Notes: generated by a model from the sequence alone, not told the origin. A stretch of DNA of 64,000 nt from Chryseobacterium ureilyticum (GCF_900156735.1 NZ_FTOL01000001.1:434001-498000); one strand, 5' to 3'; numbered from the stretch's first letter, positions 39,632 through 48,444 are shown. Made by a program: numbers and translations.

Positions 39632-41158
39632 TTACCAGTTTACATACATGAACTTTTCCTGCCAGGGTAGCTTAATAAGACCAATTCCCCACGAAAGTTT
39701 TTCAAGAAGAATGTCCTGTGTTTTCCTTTCTATTGTAACCGTATAATCATAATCTGTGATGACAAGCTTTCCTGATCGTTGGAAAAACTCGTTTTGTAAT
39801 AATTCTGCCGATGATTTTTTCATGGAACTCCAATTGTGCTGAACACTTTCTATGACATTCTTAGCCTGTTTTTTGTGCTTGCGTGAAAGCTTAATATGTC
39901 TGTTAATCGTCTGATGCATAGGGATATTACATAAGAATTTCTCAAAAATCATGTTGCATTCAGGAGCGTTTGTTTTTCCGGTTGCAATATAATGTAACAG
40001 ATGGGCACCAAGCTCAGGGTCAGTAAGTTCTCGGGTTTCAGGATGAAGAAGATTGCAATCCTCAAATAGCGGTTTTATGAATGGATGGATCAAAATAAGC
40101 CCTGCATTTTGAATGTATAGACCTTCATCTTGGCTTGTATCTTCTTGAACCTCCAGATCATTTTGATAAACAGCTTCAGTCTGGGGATTTATATTTTCAG
40201 ACTTGTCTATTGTGCTTTTTTGCCTGTTTTCCTGTGTTTCATTCTCTTTAAGATCAATGATTTTAATAAAAGGGAATATCTTAACTATTGTTTTTCCGAT
40301 GTTATGGTTGGCTTTTATTTTTCGCGAACCAGATTGTTCAATTCTTGAAATTTGTTGTAAAAGATATTCCCGGAGATTATTTTTATCAGATGTATTCAAA
40401 GACTTTGATATTACATTTAAGATCAGTTGCCATAGGATGACTTTATCCTTATGATTAAGCTTTGCTATTTGATAAATTGTTTCTTCTTCTATTTTGATTT
40501 CCAGTTCTTTATTTTTAAGGACAGCAAGGCACAATTGCATAATCTGTTCATCTGAAAACTGATTAATAATCCGATTTAGAACATGTTCTTTTGACAAAAC
40601 AGAAACCATTTTTTGTTGAAAATTATCAGCTGCAATAAGTTGATCAAAAACTACCGACTCCAGAATGGAAATATTATTACTACCAGAATTCCACCAGGGC
40701 ATCGATCCTTTTTCTAGAAAATGAATAAATGTCTGAAACAGTTTTTCCTGACTATTCATAAGATAGGACAGAGGAGTGTCTTTTGCTTCCTGATTTTGAT
40801 TTTGAAATTGATTTTGATCTTCAATAGGTTTTGTAATTTCAGACAGTTCTTCCTTAAAGACTTGAGCTATTTTATCCTTTAATTCAGTATTTAATGCACT
40901 GCTTTTTACATCCACATTTAATTCTAATGTGGGAATTTGTAAGGTCTGTCCAGCTAATTTATATTCTAAAGCATTGATATACTTTTCTATTTGAGGGAAA
41001 ACATCAATAGATAAAAAGCTATTGACATCATCTTTTAAACTCAATGCTTTTTCTTTATTATTGACGGTAATTTCAATAAAAACTTTCTGAATTATATGAT
41101 CTTGATTCACATTAAATAGGTTTAAATTATAAAATATTGAGAGTCTTGAAACGCGCAC
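39632..41158 (-). CDS. eCIS tape-measure protein (Afp14/Pvc14-like, CIS_TMP family)
   Basis: The 508-residue protein has the C-terminal signature of the contractile injection system tape-measure family: NAGLILIHPFIKPLFEDCNL (about 350-369), LGAHLLHYIATG, EKFLCNIPM, SVQHNWSSMKKSSAELLQ, FFQRSGKL and, at the end, LPWQEKFMYVNW. The N-terminal part is variable and helical. The tape measure sets the length of the tube and sheath encoded by the divergent operon. The start is GTG at 41158-41156, which shares its first base with the TAG stop of the preceding small gene, indicating translational coupling. No in-frame ATG lies nearby. Being on the strand opposite the other eCIS genes is unusual compared with Afp and PVC, where the homologue lies in the main operon. 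Confidence 0.85.
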   Translation of the reverse strand: MRVSRLSIFYNLNLFNVNQDHIIQKVFIEITVNNKEKALSLKDDVNSFLSIDVFPQIEKYINALEYKLAGQTLQIPTLELNVDVKSSALNTELKDKIAQVFKEELSEITKPIEDQNQFQNQNQEAKDTPLSYLMNSQEKLFQTFIHFLEKGSMPWWNSGSNNISILESVVFDQLIAADNFQQKMVSVLSKEHVLNRIINQFSDEQIMQLCLAVLKNKELEIKIEEETIYQIAKLNHKDKVILWQLILNVISKSLNTSDKNNLREYLLQQISRIEQSGSRKIKANHNIGKTIVKIFPFIKIIDLKENETQENRQKSTIDKSENINPQTEAVYQNDLEVQEDTSQDEGLYIQNAGLILIHPFIKPLFEDCNLLHPETRELTDPELGAHLLHYIATGKTNAPECNMIFEKFLCNIPMHQTINRHIKLSRKHKKQAKNVIESVQHNWSSMKKSSAELLQNEFFQRSGKLVITDYDYTVTIERKTQDILLEKLSWGIGLIKLPWQEKFMYVNW

Positions 41159-41478
41159 TATTTCCTGTCAAACTCTCCACCCCAGAAACCTGCCGGACAA
41201 AGGCTTAGTTTTGATCTTTGCTTTGCGCTCAATCTACATCCGCAACCTCTTACAAAGCCTTCTTTTGGAGCATCTATAACTTCCAGTGTTTTAGGATCAA
41301 GCCATTTCATTGCGTTGCAATTGTTGCCATTTTTTAATGGGCATGCATTACAGATCTGTTCCCTTAGAGAAAAAATAACTTCTTCATTTTGATCTGCCAT
41401 CCCCAGTTTTGAACGTAGCTCATTGAAATGACCATCAATGATTTCATTACGCTTGCTAAAAATATTTTTAATATTCAT
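41158..41478 (-). CDS. Small cysteine-rich, probable metal-binding protein
   Basis: The 106-residue protein has a helical N-terminus and a C-terminal half with two cysteine clusters: CNACPLKNGNNCN, then RGCGCRLSAKQRSKLSLCP followed by AGFWGG. Seven cysteines and the short spacings suggest a zinc or iron-sulfur site. I do not recognise the family for certain, though similar Cys-rich small proteins occur with phage-like loci of Bacteroidota. It is the first gene of the minus-strand operon with the tape-measure gene, and its promoter mirrors that of the main eCIS operon. A role in assembly, or as a regulator of injection-system production, is possible. Confidence 0.7.
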   Translation of the reverse strand: MNIKNIFSKRNEIIDGHFNELRSKLGMADQNEEVIFSLREQICNACPLKNGNNCNAMKWLDPKTLEVIDAPKEGFVRGCGCRLSAKQRSKLSLCPAGFWGGEFDRK

Positions 41479-41504
41479 GAGATTAGTTTTTAAAATTATT
41501 GGGT

Positions 41505-41571
41505 CAAAATTAGAAAGAAGAGAAGCTATTTTTCGAATAATAAGGCGGGTCTATTCTGTCTTTGCAGTAAA
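41505..41571 (-). promoter_or_regulatory. Left divergent promoter of the eCIS locus with upstream 14-bp element
   Basis: On the minus strand, TTTACTGCAAAGAC (41571-41558) lies 45 bp upstream of the -7 box TAATTTTG (41512-41505). That box lies 26 bp upstream of the ATG of the Cys-rich gene (41478). A TTCG at the -33 position (41537-41534) is one base off the TTTG seen in the right promoter. Confidence 0.75.
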
Positions 41572-41866
41572 AGACAATAATCATTTCCTGATCATGCGGG
41601 TTTCCAAATTTTAAGAAATGAAAGCATAAAATTTCTGATTAGAAAAGCATCTATTTTTTTTACTAATACTTCAGGCAATGCCTTATTTCATTTGATGATT
41701 TATAATGGAGAAATACAGTTCAAGTAAGAAGATCAAATTTGACCATAATAAGACACCGGAAATCTCATGACTGAAATTTTATTTTTAAAACATGTTTTTA
41801 ATCGTTTGATTATTAGTGTTTTAAACACGTTGTTTTTTGTTTTTTTTTATGAGAATCAAAATCCTA
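41572..41866. promoter_or_regulatory. Core of the divergent eCIS control region
   Basis: These 295 bp between the two mirrored promoters hold no gene. Near 41783-41840 there is a loosely repeated stretch, TTTTTAAAACATGTTTTT and GTTTTAAACACGTTGTTTTT, that could bind a regulator or bend. A long T-run at 41832-41848 precedes the right 14-bp element. No RNA gene or transposon end was recognised. Confidence 0.4.
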
Positions 41867-41933
41867 TTTACTGCAAAGACTGTATTGAGGAGGCAAAATA
41901 TTTGTCTTTTGAGGGGTGGTGATTGTATGTTTG
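41867..41933 (+). promoter_or_regulatory. Right divergent promoter of the main eCIS operon with upstream 14-bp element
   Basis: TTTACTGCAAAGAC (41867-41880) lies 45 bp upstream of the -7 box TATGTTTG (41926-41933, matching TAnnTTTG), which lies 26 bp upstream of the DUF4255 start (41960). TTTG at 41901-41904 is at a suitable -33 distance (21-bp spacer). The layout copies the left promoter base for base in spacing. Confidence 0.8.
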
Positions 41934-41959
41934 CACCATAATAATTAAGCAAAGAAATT

Positions 41960-42541
41960 ATGATCTATAAAGTATTAACAGTTTTAAAAAATCATCTAAA
42001 TGGTCCGGGTGGTTTATATGATCCGTCTGTAAATGAAGTTGCAGTTGTAGATGACATTGCAAAGCATGAAGGTGACAGCCAAAGTACTGATAACAAGGTA
42101 GTCATTAGTCTTTTGAGTGTTGAAGAAGAATCAACCTTGAAAAACAGATCAAGATATCAGCAGGTTGTGATAAACAAAAAGCCAGTCCGATATGATAAGG
42201 AAAGTGCTCCGGCTTACATCAATCTATATGTAATGGTCTCTGCAAACAGAAATATGTATAGTAAATCTTTAGCAGATATTTCAAAAGTAATTGAGGTATT
42301 CCAAAAAAATAATGTTTTAGAATATGTCGATAATGGAGAGCCTAAAAACAACTTTACTTTCAGAATCGAGCTGCATTCAGTTCCTTTTGATCAGCTAAGC
42401 TACATCTGGGGATTACTGGGCGGAAAAATAATGCCTTCTGTATTATATAAAATCAGTGTGGTGAAAATTGTTGCTCCGGATGAAGCAGTTGAGGTTAAAT
42501 TAATTGATAACGTTAATATAGAAAGCATTAATGTTGATTAA
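41960..42541 (+). CDS. DUF4255 protein, eCIS tail terminator/cap (Pvc16/Afp16-like)
   Basis: The 193-residue protein fits the DUF4255 family. It has an N-terminal helix (IYKVLTVLKNHLN), the strand VVISLLSVEEESTLKN, the segment PAYINLYVMVSANRNMYSKS, and the helix FDQLSYIWGLLGGKIMPSVLYKI. In Afp and PVC particles this protein caps the end of the tube-sheath trunk away from the baseplate and stops further growth. It is the first gene of the main operon, with a leader of only about 20 bases. The C-terminal tail (VKLIDNVNIESINVD) is short compared with longer family members that carry extra domains. Confidence 0.88.
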   Translation: MIYKVLTVLKNHLNGPGGLYDPSVNEVAVVDDIAKHEGDSQSTDNKVVISLLSVEEESTLKNRSRYQQVVINKKPVRYDKESAPAYINLYVMVSANRNMYSKSLADISKVIEVFQKNNVLEYVDNGEPKNNFTFRIELHSVPFDQLSYIWGLLGGKIMPSVLYKISVVKIVAPDEAVEVKLIDNVNIESINVD

Positions 42542-42594
42542 TTCCTCCCAAAAAAACTAAAAACAAAAACTAATAACCCTTTAAATTTTTAAAC

Positions 42595-44310
42595 ATGTTA
42601 AATTCAGCAACACCAGGTGTTTCTGTTGAAGAAACTACAAAACTTCCCTACTCAGTTGCATTTATTGAAACGGCTATGCCTGCATTTATTGGGTATACCG
42701 AGCGAATTCCGGCTAACTATAAAGGAGTTCTCAGAATCAGTTCTCTTCTGGACTATGAGCAGAATTTTGGAAAAGCAAACAAAGAAAGTATCCAATTAAA
42801 AGATGTAGAAGGTAAAGGAACAACTCTTGTGGCTCCTGATGCACAATTCTTAATGTACTATTCACTTCAGATGTACTTTGCCAATGGTGGTGGTCCATGT
42901 TATATCATTTCTGTAGGAGATTATACTTCAGAGGAAGTACAGTTATCTTCACTGGAAGCAGGATTGAATATGGTTGATCATGAAGATGTTGAAGAACCTA
43001 TTCTTATTATTTTCCCTGATGCCATCTCGTTAAACAAAGAAACAGACTTTTATCTTATTTATAATAAAGCCATTGAAAAGGCAGAAACTGATAAGAAAAA
43101 CAGGTTTGTCATACTCGATACTTATTTCGGAAATTCTATCACCGAAACAGACAACCTCAACACCATTGAATCATTTGGAAGTAAAGTAAAATTAACGAAT
43201 CATGCCGCTGCTTACTTCCCTCACTTAGAAACTATCCTGAATTATAGATTCGATGAAACTGAAAAAGCAATCACTCATACCGGTTTACAGAAAGCTGGGC
43301 AAGACAGTAATGCCTTTTACGCAGGTGAGATTGCTGCTATAGACGAATTAAAACGTTTGGCAAGTGCAGAAATTACAAGTGAATCTGCCAATGCTTTAGT
43401 TCTTGCTGATTTATTGGGACAGGCTATTGCAATTGCTGAAGAAGTGAATGAAGCAGCCGATCCGGGTGAGAAAAAAGCTACTTTAGTAACAATGATTACG
43501 GAGGCGCAAGCAGTCTTTGATGCTATATATGAAGGAATAATTGATGATTTCGTTATGCCTGAAGGAGTAGATGAAAGTGCACCTGTCTTCAGCGGAGAAT
43601 TTGAATCATTAAAAAATGCCATTATAGAAGTAAGAGACGAAAAAGGTGATGCAAACGGTTTGACTCTTAAAAGTTTAGAACTATCTAATTCCGCATTATA
43701 CAATCATGTGAAAAGAGAAATAATGTCTTTACATGTTGTGTTGCCTCCATCATCATCAATTGCAGGTGCATACGGCAGAGTAGACAGTACAAGAGGAGTA
43801 TGGAAAGCTCCGGCAAATGTAAACCTCAATTATGTCATTAATCCAACCGAAAAAGTTTCTGATAAAGAACATGCGGCTTTAAATGTGGCTGATTTTGGAA
43901 GATCTATCAATGCAATCAGAACTTTTACAGGAAAAGGGTCCTTAATCTGGGGTGCCAGAACCCTTGACGGAAAAGATAAACATGATAATGATAAAGATAA
44001 TGAATGGAAATATGTTCATGTACGTCGTTATTATAATATGATCAGGCAGGCAATAAGAGAAGCTCTGGACAAAAACTTTATTAACGAACCCAATATTCCT
44101 TATACTTGGGTATGTGCAAAAACAATGTTGGAAAATTTCCTTCATCAACAATGGATGGAAGGAGCCTTAGCTGGTAATACTCCAAAAGAAGCTTACAAAG
44201 TAACAGTAGTTGGAGTAAAAGATACAGGTACGATGAAAGTAAATCTGGAATTAGCCTTAGTACGTCCGGCAGAATTTATTACCCTTACTTTCTCGCACAA
44301 ATTACAATAA
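42595..44310 (+). CDS. Sheath protein 1 (phage-tail-sheath-like, Afp2-4 family)
   Basis: The 571-residue protein has the sheath N-terminus (TPGVSVEETTKLPYSVAFIE, AFIGYTE, MYFANGGGPCYIISVG) and C-terminus (SINAIRTFTGKGSLIWGART, FLHQQWMEGALAGNTP, VRPAEFITLTFSHKLQ). About 115 extra residues (about 235-350; helical, rich in Ala and Glu) sit between the strand LNYRFDE and LELSNSALYNHVK, where the shortest sheath of the locus has only a small loop. This insertion probably forms a surface domain on the trunk. It is the most divergent of the three sheath genes. In related particles one sheath type contacts the baseplate and the others build the trunk, and this protein may be such a specialised form. 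Confidence 0.9.
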   Translation: MLNSATPGVSVEETTKLPYSVAFIETAMPAFIGYTERIPANYKGVLRISSLLDYEQNFGKANKESIQLKDVEGKGTTLVAPDAQFLMYYSLQMYFANGGGPCYIISVGDYTSEEVQLSSLEAGLNMVDHEDVEEPILIIFPDAISLNKETDFYLIYNKAIEKAETDKKNRFVILDTYFGNSITETDNLNTIESFGSKVKLTNHAAAYFPHLETILNYRFDETEKAITHTGLQKAGQDSNAFYAGEIAAIDELKRLASAEITSESANALVLADLLGQAIAIAEEVNEAADPGEKKATLVTMITEAQAVFDAIYEGIIDDFVMPEGVDESAPVFSGEFESLKNAIIEVRDEKGDANGLTLKSLELSNSALYNHVKREIMSLHVVLPPSSSIAGAYGRVDSTRGVWKAPANVNLNYVINPTEKVSDKEHAALNVADFGRSINAIRTFTGKGSLIWGARTLDGKDKHDNDKDNEWKYVHVRRYYNMIRQAIREALDKNFINEPNIPYTWVCAKTMLENFLHQQWMEGALAGNTPKEAYKVTVVGVKDTGTMKVNLELALVRPAEFITLTFSHKLQ

Positions 44311-44397
44311 TCCTAAAAACATACAAATCAATCACGAATAAATATTCGAAGTTCTGCTTCGATGAATAATTAATTATTAACATAAAATTTTTTAAAA

Positions 44398-46131
44398 ATG
44401 AATTACAAAACCCCTGGAGTTTACGTGGAGGAAGAAACTAAATTTCCACCTTCTGTAGCGCAAGTTGAAACGGCTATTCCTGCTTTTATCGGATATACAG
44501 CAGCTGGTCAGAAAAATAAGCCAATGAGAATCACTTCTATGTTGGAATATGAAGAATCTTTTGGAAAAGCAAACCTGGAAACCTTCGCTGTTGATTTCAA
44601 AGACGGTGTTGCTACTGCAATGCAGACTAAAGTAAACGATTTTAAGATGTACTATGCTATGCAAATGTATTTTGCTAATGGTGGTGGTCCTTGTTATATT
44701 ATTTCTGTAGGAGGTTATGATGCTAAAGTAGCCGTAGAATCTACAACAAGCACTGAAACTTTATCATATGGTCTTGAATTGTTGAAAAAAGAAGATGAAC
44801 CTACACTTATTGTCTTTCCTGACCTTCAAGGTTTAGTTCCTGCTGACGCTGATGTTGCCGCTGTTACAGCTGCTGCTAAACTTGCAGAAGCTAATAAGGA
44901 TCTTGCTACACATGCAGAAGCTGCTGCAAAAACGGTGGCTGATGCAGCAAATATTGAAGCACCTACTACTGTAAAGGATGTTGTGGATGCTGTAGTTGCT
45001 AAGGCAAATACTTATGTGGTTACGGACGTGAATATTGCCAAACAAGTAGTTCAAGCTCAGGCAGCTCAAGCCGTTGTTAATGCTGTAAAAGTAGCTGCAA
45101 CACCTTCGAATGCTACTGTTGGCGATGTTAAGATTGCCGCTTCAGCAGCTGCTTTTATCTATAATAAAAACCTGGAGACAGCTGAAACCGTAGCTAAAAA
45201 TGCTGGTGATGTTAAAACTGAAGTTTTAGACAGAGCTGGTGATGCTGTTGCCATTGATAAAGCATATTCTGCATACAATAAAGCTTTAGATCAGGCAGAA
45301 TTATTAAAAGACAGGTTCGTTATTATGGATGTTCTTGGAGATGCTGATGCCTTCAGAGATGGAGTAGTATCTGCAGGCTTACAATACGGAGCAGCTTATT
45401 ACCCGAAATTGAATACAGTTCTAAGCTATGATTTCAAAGAACTAGATGTTTTAGTAACAGGCGCAGGTGATGTTAGAACATTATCTGAATTGAAATCAAA
45501 AAACTCAGAGCTATATAATCAGGCTAAGAAAGCAATCGAATCTAAGCAAGTAATTTTGGCGCCATCGTCTGCCATTGCAGGAATGTATGCTAAAGTAGAC
45601 AGTACTTCCGGAGTATGGAAATCACCAGCTAATTTAGGTCTTAACTTAGTAGAATCACCTACTGTAAAGCTTTCAACAAAAGATCAGGATTTGCTTAATG
45701 TAGACCCTTCAACAGGAAAATCTATTAACGCAATCAGAGCTTTTGCAGGAAAAGGAACATTAGTTTGGGGAGCAAGAACATTAGACGGAAACAGCAACGA
45801 ATGGAGATATATCTCTGTAAGACGTTTATTCAACATGGTGGAAGAATCTGTGAAAAAAGCTACAGAACGTTTCGTTTTTGAACCGAATACAGCCAATACA
45901 TGGGTTCGTGTACAATCAATGATTGAAAACTTCCTTGATCAGCAATGGAGAGACGGAGCATTAGCAGGAAGCAAGCCGGAAGAAGCTTTTTACGTAAGCG
46001 TTGGTTTACACAAAACAATGTCCGCTCAGGATATTTTAGAAGGAAGAATGAATATCGAAATTGGTTTGGCTGCAGTACGTCCTGCTGAATTCATCGTATT
46101 ACGTTTTTCTCACAAATTACAGGAAGCATAA
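44398..46131 (+). CDS. Sheath protein 2 with Ala-rich insertion
   Basis: The 577-residue sheath protein starts MNYKTPGVYVEEETKFPPSV and ends RPAEFIVLRFSHKLQEA, nearly identical at both ends to sheath 3. About 140 residues (about 146-285) are inserted between LIVFPDLQGL and AYSAYNKALDQAELLKDRF. The insertion is extremely rich in Ala and Val with heptad-like spacing, and should fold as an exposed helical bundle. It is at a different place from the insertion in sheath 1. The last third of the gene and the following tube gene form one copy of an approximately 880-bp near-identical repeat. Confidence 0.92.
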   Translation: MNYKTPGVYVEEETKFPPSVAQVETAIPAFIGYTAAGQKNKPMRITSMLEYEESFGKANLETFAVDFKDGVATAMQTKVNDFKMYYAMQMYFANGGGPCYIISVGGYDAKVAVESTTSTETLSYGLELLKKEDEPTLIVFPDLQGLVPADADVAAVTAAAKLAEANKDLATHAEAAAKTVADAANIEAPTTVKDVVDAVVAKANTYVVTDVNIAKQVVQAQAAQAVVNAVKVAATPSNATVGDVKIAASAAAFIYNKNLETAETVAKNAGDVKTEVLDRAGDAVAIDKAYSAYNKALDQAELLKDRFVIMDVLGDADAFRDGVVSAGLQYGAAYYPKLNTVLSYDFKELDVLVTGAGDVRTLSELKSKNSELYNQAKKAIESKQVILAPSSAIAGMYAKVDSTSGVWKSPANLGLNLVESPTVKLSTKDQDLLNVDPSTGKSINAIRAFAGKGTLVWGARTLDGNSNEWRYISVRRLFNMVEESVKKATERFVFEPNTANTWVRVQSMIENFLDQQWRDGALAGSKPEEAFYVSVGLHKTMSAQDILEGRMNIEIGLAAVRPAEFIVLRFSHKLQEA

Positions 46132-46166
46132 AATAAACTAAATAACAATTAAATATAAATAAAATT

Positions 46167-46598
46167 ATGAGTACATATCCATTAGTAAAGTTTGCCTTTG
46201 AAGTAGATTGGGGTGGAACAAAAGTAGGATTCCAGGAAGTAACAGGCTTAAACCTTGAAGCAGCTGTAATTGAGTACAGACACGGTGCCAGCCCGGATTT
46301 TAATAAAATTAAATTACCTGGATTGAGAACTAGTTCTAACATTACTTTAAAAAGAGGAACTTTCAAAAAAGATAACGAATTCTTTGCTTGGTTCCAGACG
46401 ATGCAGTCAAGTACAGTAGAACGTAGATCTATCACAATCTCTCTTCTTGATGAGAATGGAGAGCCTGCAGTAACATGGAAAGTGAAAAATGCATTCCCGG
46501 TTAAATTACTATCAACAGACTTGAAAGCTGAAGGTAATGAGGTAGCAGTGGAAACCTTAGAAATTGCCCACGAAGGGTTAACTATTGAAAATAACTAA
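46167..46598 (+). CDS. Inner tube protein 1 (gp19/Hcp-like, Afp1 family)
   Basis: The 143-residue protein is a typical eCIS tube subunit (YPLVKFAFEVDWGG, FQEVTGLNLEAAVIEYRHG, RRSITISLLDENGEPAVTWKV, VETLEIAHEGLTIEN). Tube subunits form hexamer rings that stack inside the sheath and are driven out with the spike. It differs from tube 2 (48013) by only one residue, Thr18 for Ala18. Its upstream 35 bp are also identical to those of tube 2. It lies between sheath 2 and sheath 3. Confidence 0.93.
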   Translation: MSTYPLVKFAFEVDWGGTKVGFQEVTGLNLEAAVIEYRHGASPDFNKIKLPGLRTSSNITLKRGTFKKDNEFFAWFQTMQSSTVERRSITISLLDENGEPAVTWKVKNAFPVKLLSTDLKAEGNEVAVETLEIAHEGLTIENN

Positions 46599-46621
46599 CA
46601 TTAACTTAAAATTTTAAAAAA

Positions 46622-47977
46622 ATGAATTACAAAACACCAGGAGTTTACGTAGAGGAACACGCAAAATTTCCACCATCAGTAGCACAAGTAGAAACAGCTA
46701 TCCCAGCTTTTATTGGTTACTCGGATAAAGGTCCAAGAAATGAACCAACAAGAATTTCTTCTATGTTGGAGTATGAAACAATTTTTGGAAAAGCAAATGA
46801 AGAAGCTTTCGAAATTACCATTGAAGATACTTCTGTAGAAGCAAATGTAGTATTAAGTCCTTTCAAAATGTATTACGCTATGCAAATGTACTTTGCGAAT
46901 GGCGGTGGACCATGTTATATCGTTTCTGTTGGAGATCTGGAATCAGGTTTTCCATCAACGGTAAACCCGTCTGATTTGAAAGCAGGTCTTGCTACTTTAG
47001 AAAAAGAAGATGAGCCTACTCTTATTGTTTTCCCAGACGGAGAAGCATTAGGTAACGGTATTTACAGTATTTACGGTGATGCTTTAAGCCAGGCAGAATT
47101 ATTAAAGGACAGATTTGTTATCATGGATGTTGTGGGTGACGGTCCTGACGCTGTTAAAAACTTTAGAGCAGGTGTAGGAGTTGGACCAAGTGGAGAGCAT
47201 TTAAAATATGGAGCTGCTTATCACCCAAAATTAGAAACTGTTTTAAGTTATAACTATAATGACAAGAAGGTAAAGGTAAATGTTGTTGTTCCATCATTTG
47301 CTGGAGGAAGCGGAGAAGAAACATTCCTGTCTGATTTAAAATCAAGCAACTCAGATTTATATAACCAAGCTAAAAAAGCAATTGAATCTAAGAGAGTCGT
47401 ATTGATTCCTTCATCTGCTATTGCAGGGGTATACGCTAAAGTAGACAGTACTTCAGGAGTATGGAAAGCACCGGCTAACGTTGGACTTAGCTATGTAGTG
47501 GCACCTACAGAAAAAATCTCTAACGAAGATCAGAAAACTCTGAATATTGATGCAGAAGCTGGAAAATCTATTAATGCGATCAGAACTTTTGCAGGAAAAG
47601 GAACATTAGTTTGGGGAGCAAGAACATTAGACGGAAACAGTAATGAATGGAAATATGTATCTGTAAGACGTTTATTCAACATGGTGGAAGAATCCGTGAA
47701 AAAAGCTACAGAACGTTTCGTTTTTGAACCGAATACAGCCAATACATGGGTTCGTGTACAGGCAATGATCGAAAATTTCCTTGATCAGCAATGGAGAGAC
47801 GGAGCATTAGCAGGAAGCAAACCAGAAGAAGCTTTTTATGTAAGCGTTGGTTTAAATAGAACAATGTCTGCTCAGGATATTTTAGAAGGAAGAATGAATA
47901 TTGAGGTTGGTTTGGCTGCAGTACGTCCTGCTGAATTCATCGTATTACGTTTTTCTCACAAATTACAGGAAGCATAA
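46622..47977 (+). CDS. Sheath protein 3 (shortest sheath)
   Basis: The 451-residue protein is the compact form of the sheath family, without either of the insertions seen in sheaths 1 and 2. It has MNYKTPGVYVEEHAKFPPSV at the N-terminus, MYFANGGGPCYIVSVGDLES, KDRFVIMDVVGDG, and the conserved C-terminal handshake region to VLRFSHKLQEA. It starts 23 bp after tube 1 and is followed, 35 bp on, by tube 2, repeating the sheath-tube pairing. It is the likeliest bulk sheath subunit of the trunk. Confidence 0.93.
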   Translation: MNYKTPGVYVEEHAKFPPSVAQVETAIPAFIGYSDKGPRNEPTRISSMLEYETIFGKANEEAFEITIEDTSVEANVVLSPFKMYYAMQMYFANGGGPCYIVSVGDLESGFPSTVNPSDLKAGLATLEKEDEPTLIVFPDGEALGNGIYSIYGDALSQAELLKDRFVIMDVVGDGPDAVKNFRAGVGVGPSGEHLKYGAAYHPKLETVLSYNYNDKKVKVNVVVPSFAGGSGEETFLSDLKSSNSDLYNQAKKAIESKRVVLIPSSAIAGVYAKVDSTSGVWKAPANVGLSYVVAPTEKISNEDQKTLNIDAEAGKSINAIRTFAGKGTLVWGARTLDGNSNEWKYVSVRRLFNMVEESVKKATERFVFEPNTANTWVRVQAMIENFLDQQWRDGALAGSKPEEAFYVSVGLNRTMSAQDILEGRMNIEVGLAAVRPAEFIVLRFSHKLQEA

Positions 47978-48012
47978 AATAAACTAAATAACAATTAAAT
48001 ATAAATAAAATT

Positions 48013-48444
48013 ATGAGTACATATCCATTAGTAAAGTTTGCCTTTGAAGTAGATTGGGGTGGAGCAAAAGTAGGATTCCAGGAAGTAACAGGTTTAAACC
48101 TTGAAGCAGCTGTAATCGAGTACAGACACGGTGCCAGCCCGGACTTTAATAAAATTAAATTACCTGGATTGAGAACTAGTTCTAATATCACTTTAAAGAG
48201 AGGAACTTTCAAAAAAGATAACGAATTCTTTGCTTGGTTCCAGACGATGCAGTCAAGTACAGTAGAACGTAGATCTATTACAATCTCCCTTCTTGATGAA
48301 AACGGAGAGCCTGCAGTAACATGGAAAGTGAAAAATGCATTCCCGGTTAAATTACTATCAACAGACCTGAAAGCTGAAGGTAATGAGGTAGCAGTGGAAA
48401 CGCTAGAGATTGCTCACGAAGGATTAACTATTGAAAATAACTAA
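48013..48444 (+). CDS. Inner tube protein 2 (near-identical copy of tube 1)
   Basis: This 143-residue tube subunit differs from the product of the 46167 gene by one residue, with mostly silent changes in the DNA. It has the same family hallmarks, GGAKVGFQEVTGLNLEAA and AVTWKVKNAFPVKL. It is followed by only 2 bp before the third tube gene, so the two are translationally close. Two gene copies may raise dosage of the most abundant tube protein. Confidence 0.93.
   Translation: MSTYPLVKFAFEVDWGGAKVGFQEVTGLNLEAAVIEYRHGASPDFNKIKLPGLRTSSNITLKRGTFKKDNEFFAWFQTMQSSTVERRSITISLLDENGEPAVTWKVKNAFPVKLLSTDLKAEGNEVAVETLEIAHEGLTIENN

Larger units (their letters stand above)
45715..48444 (+). repeat. Tandem duplication of sheath C-terminus plus tube gene
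   Basis: Bases about 45715-46598 and about 47561-48444 are near-identical direct repeats, offset by 1846 bp. They cover the last third of a sheath gene, a 35-bp spacer and a whole tube gene. The sequence upstream of each repeat is clearly diverged. This suggests an old sheath-tube duplication whose 3' part was later made uniform by gene conversion. Confidence 0.8.

Noticed and set aside
41558..41880. Invertible promoter flanked by inverted repeats, as in Bacteroides phase variation
   Set aside because: The 14-bp repeats each sit at the same 45-bp distance from a separate -7 box outside the repeats. The promoters themselves would not flip, and no recombinase gene is nearby. A shared regulator site explains the layout better. 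Inversion could still be tested with reads.
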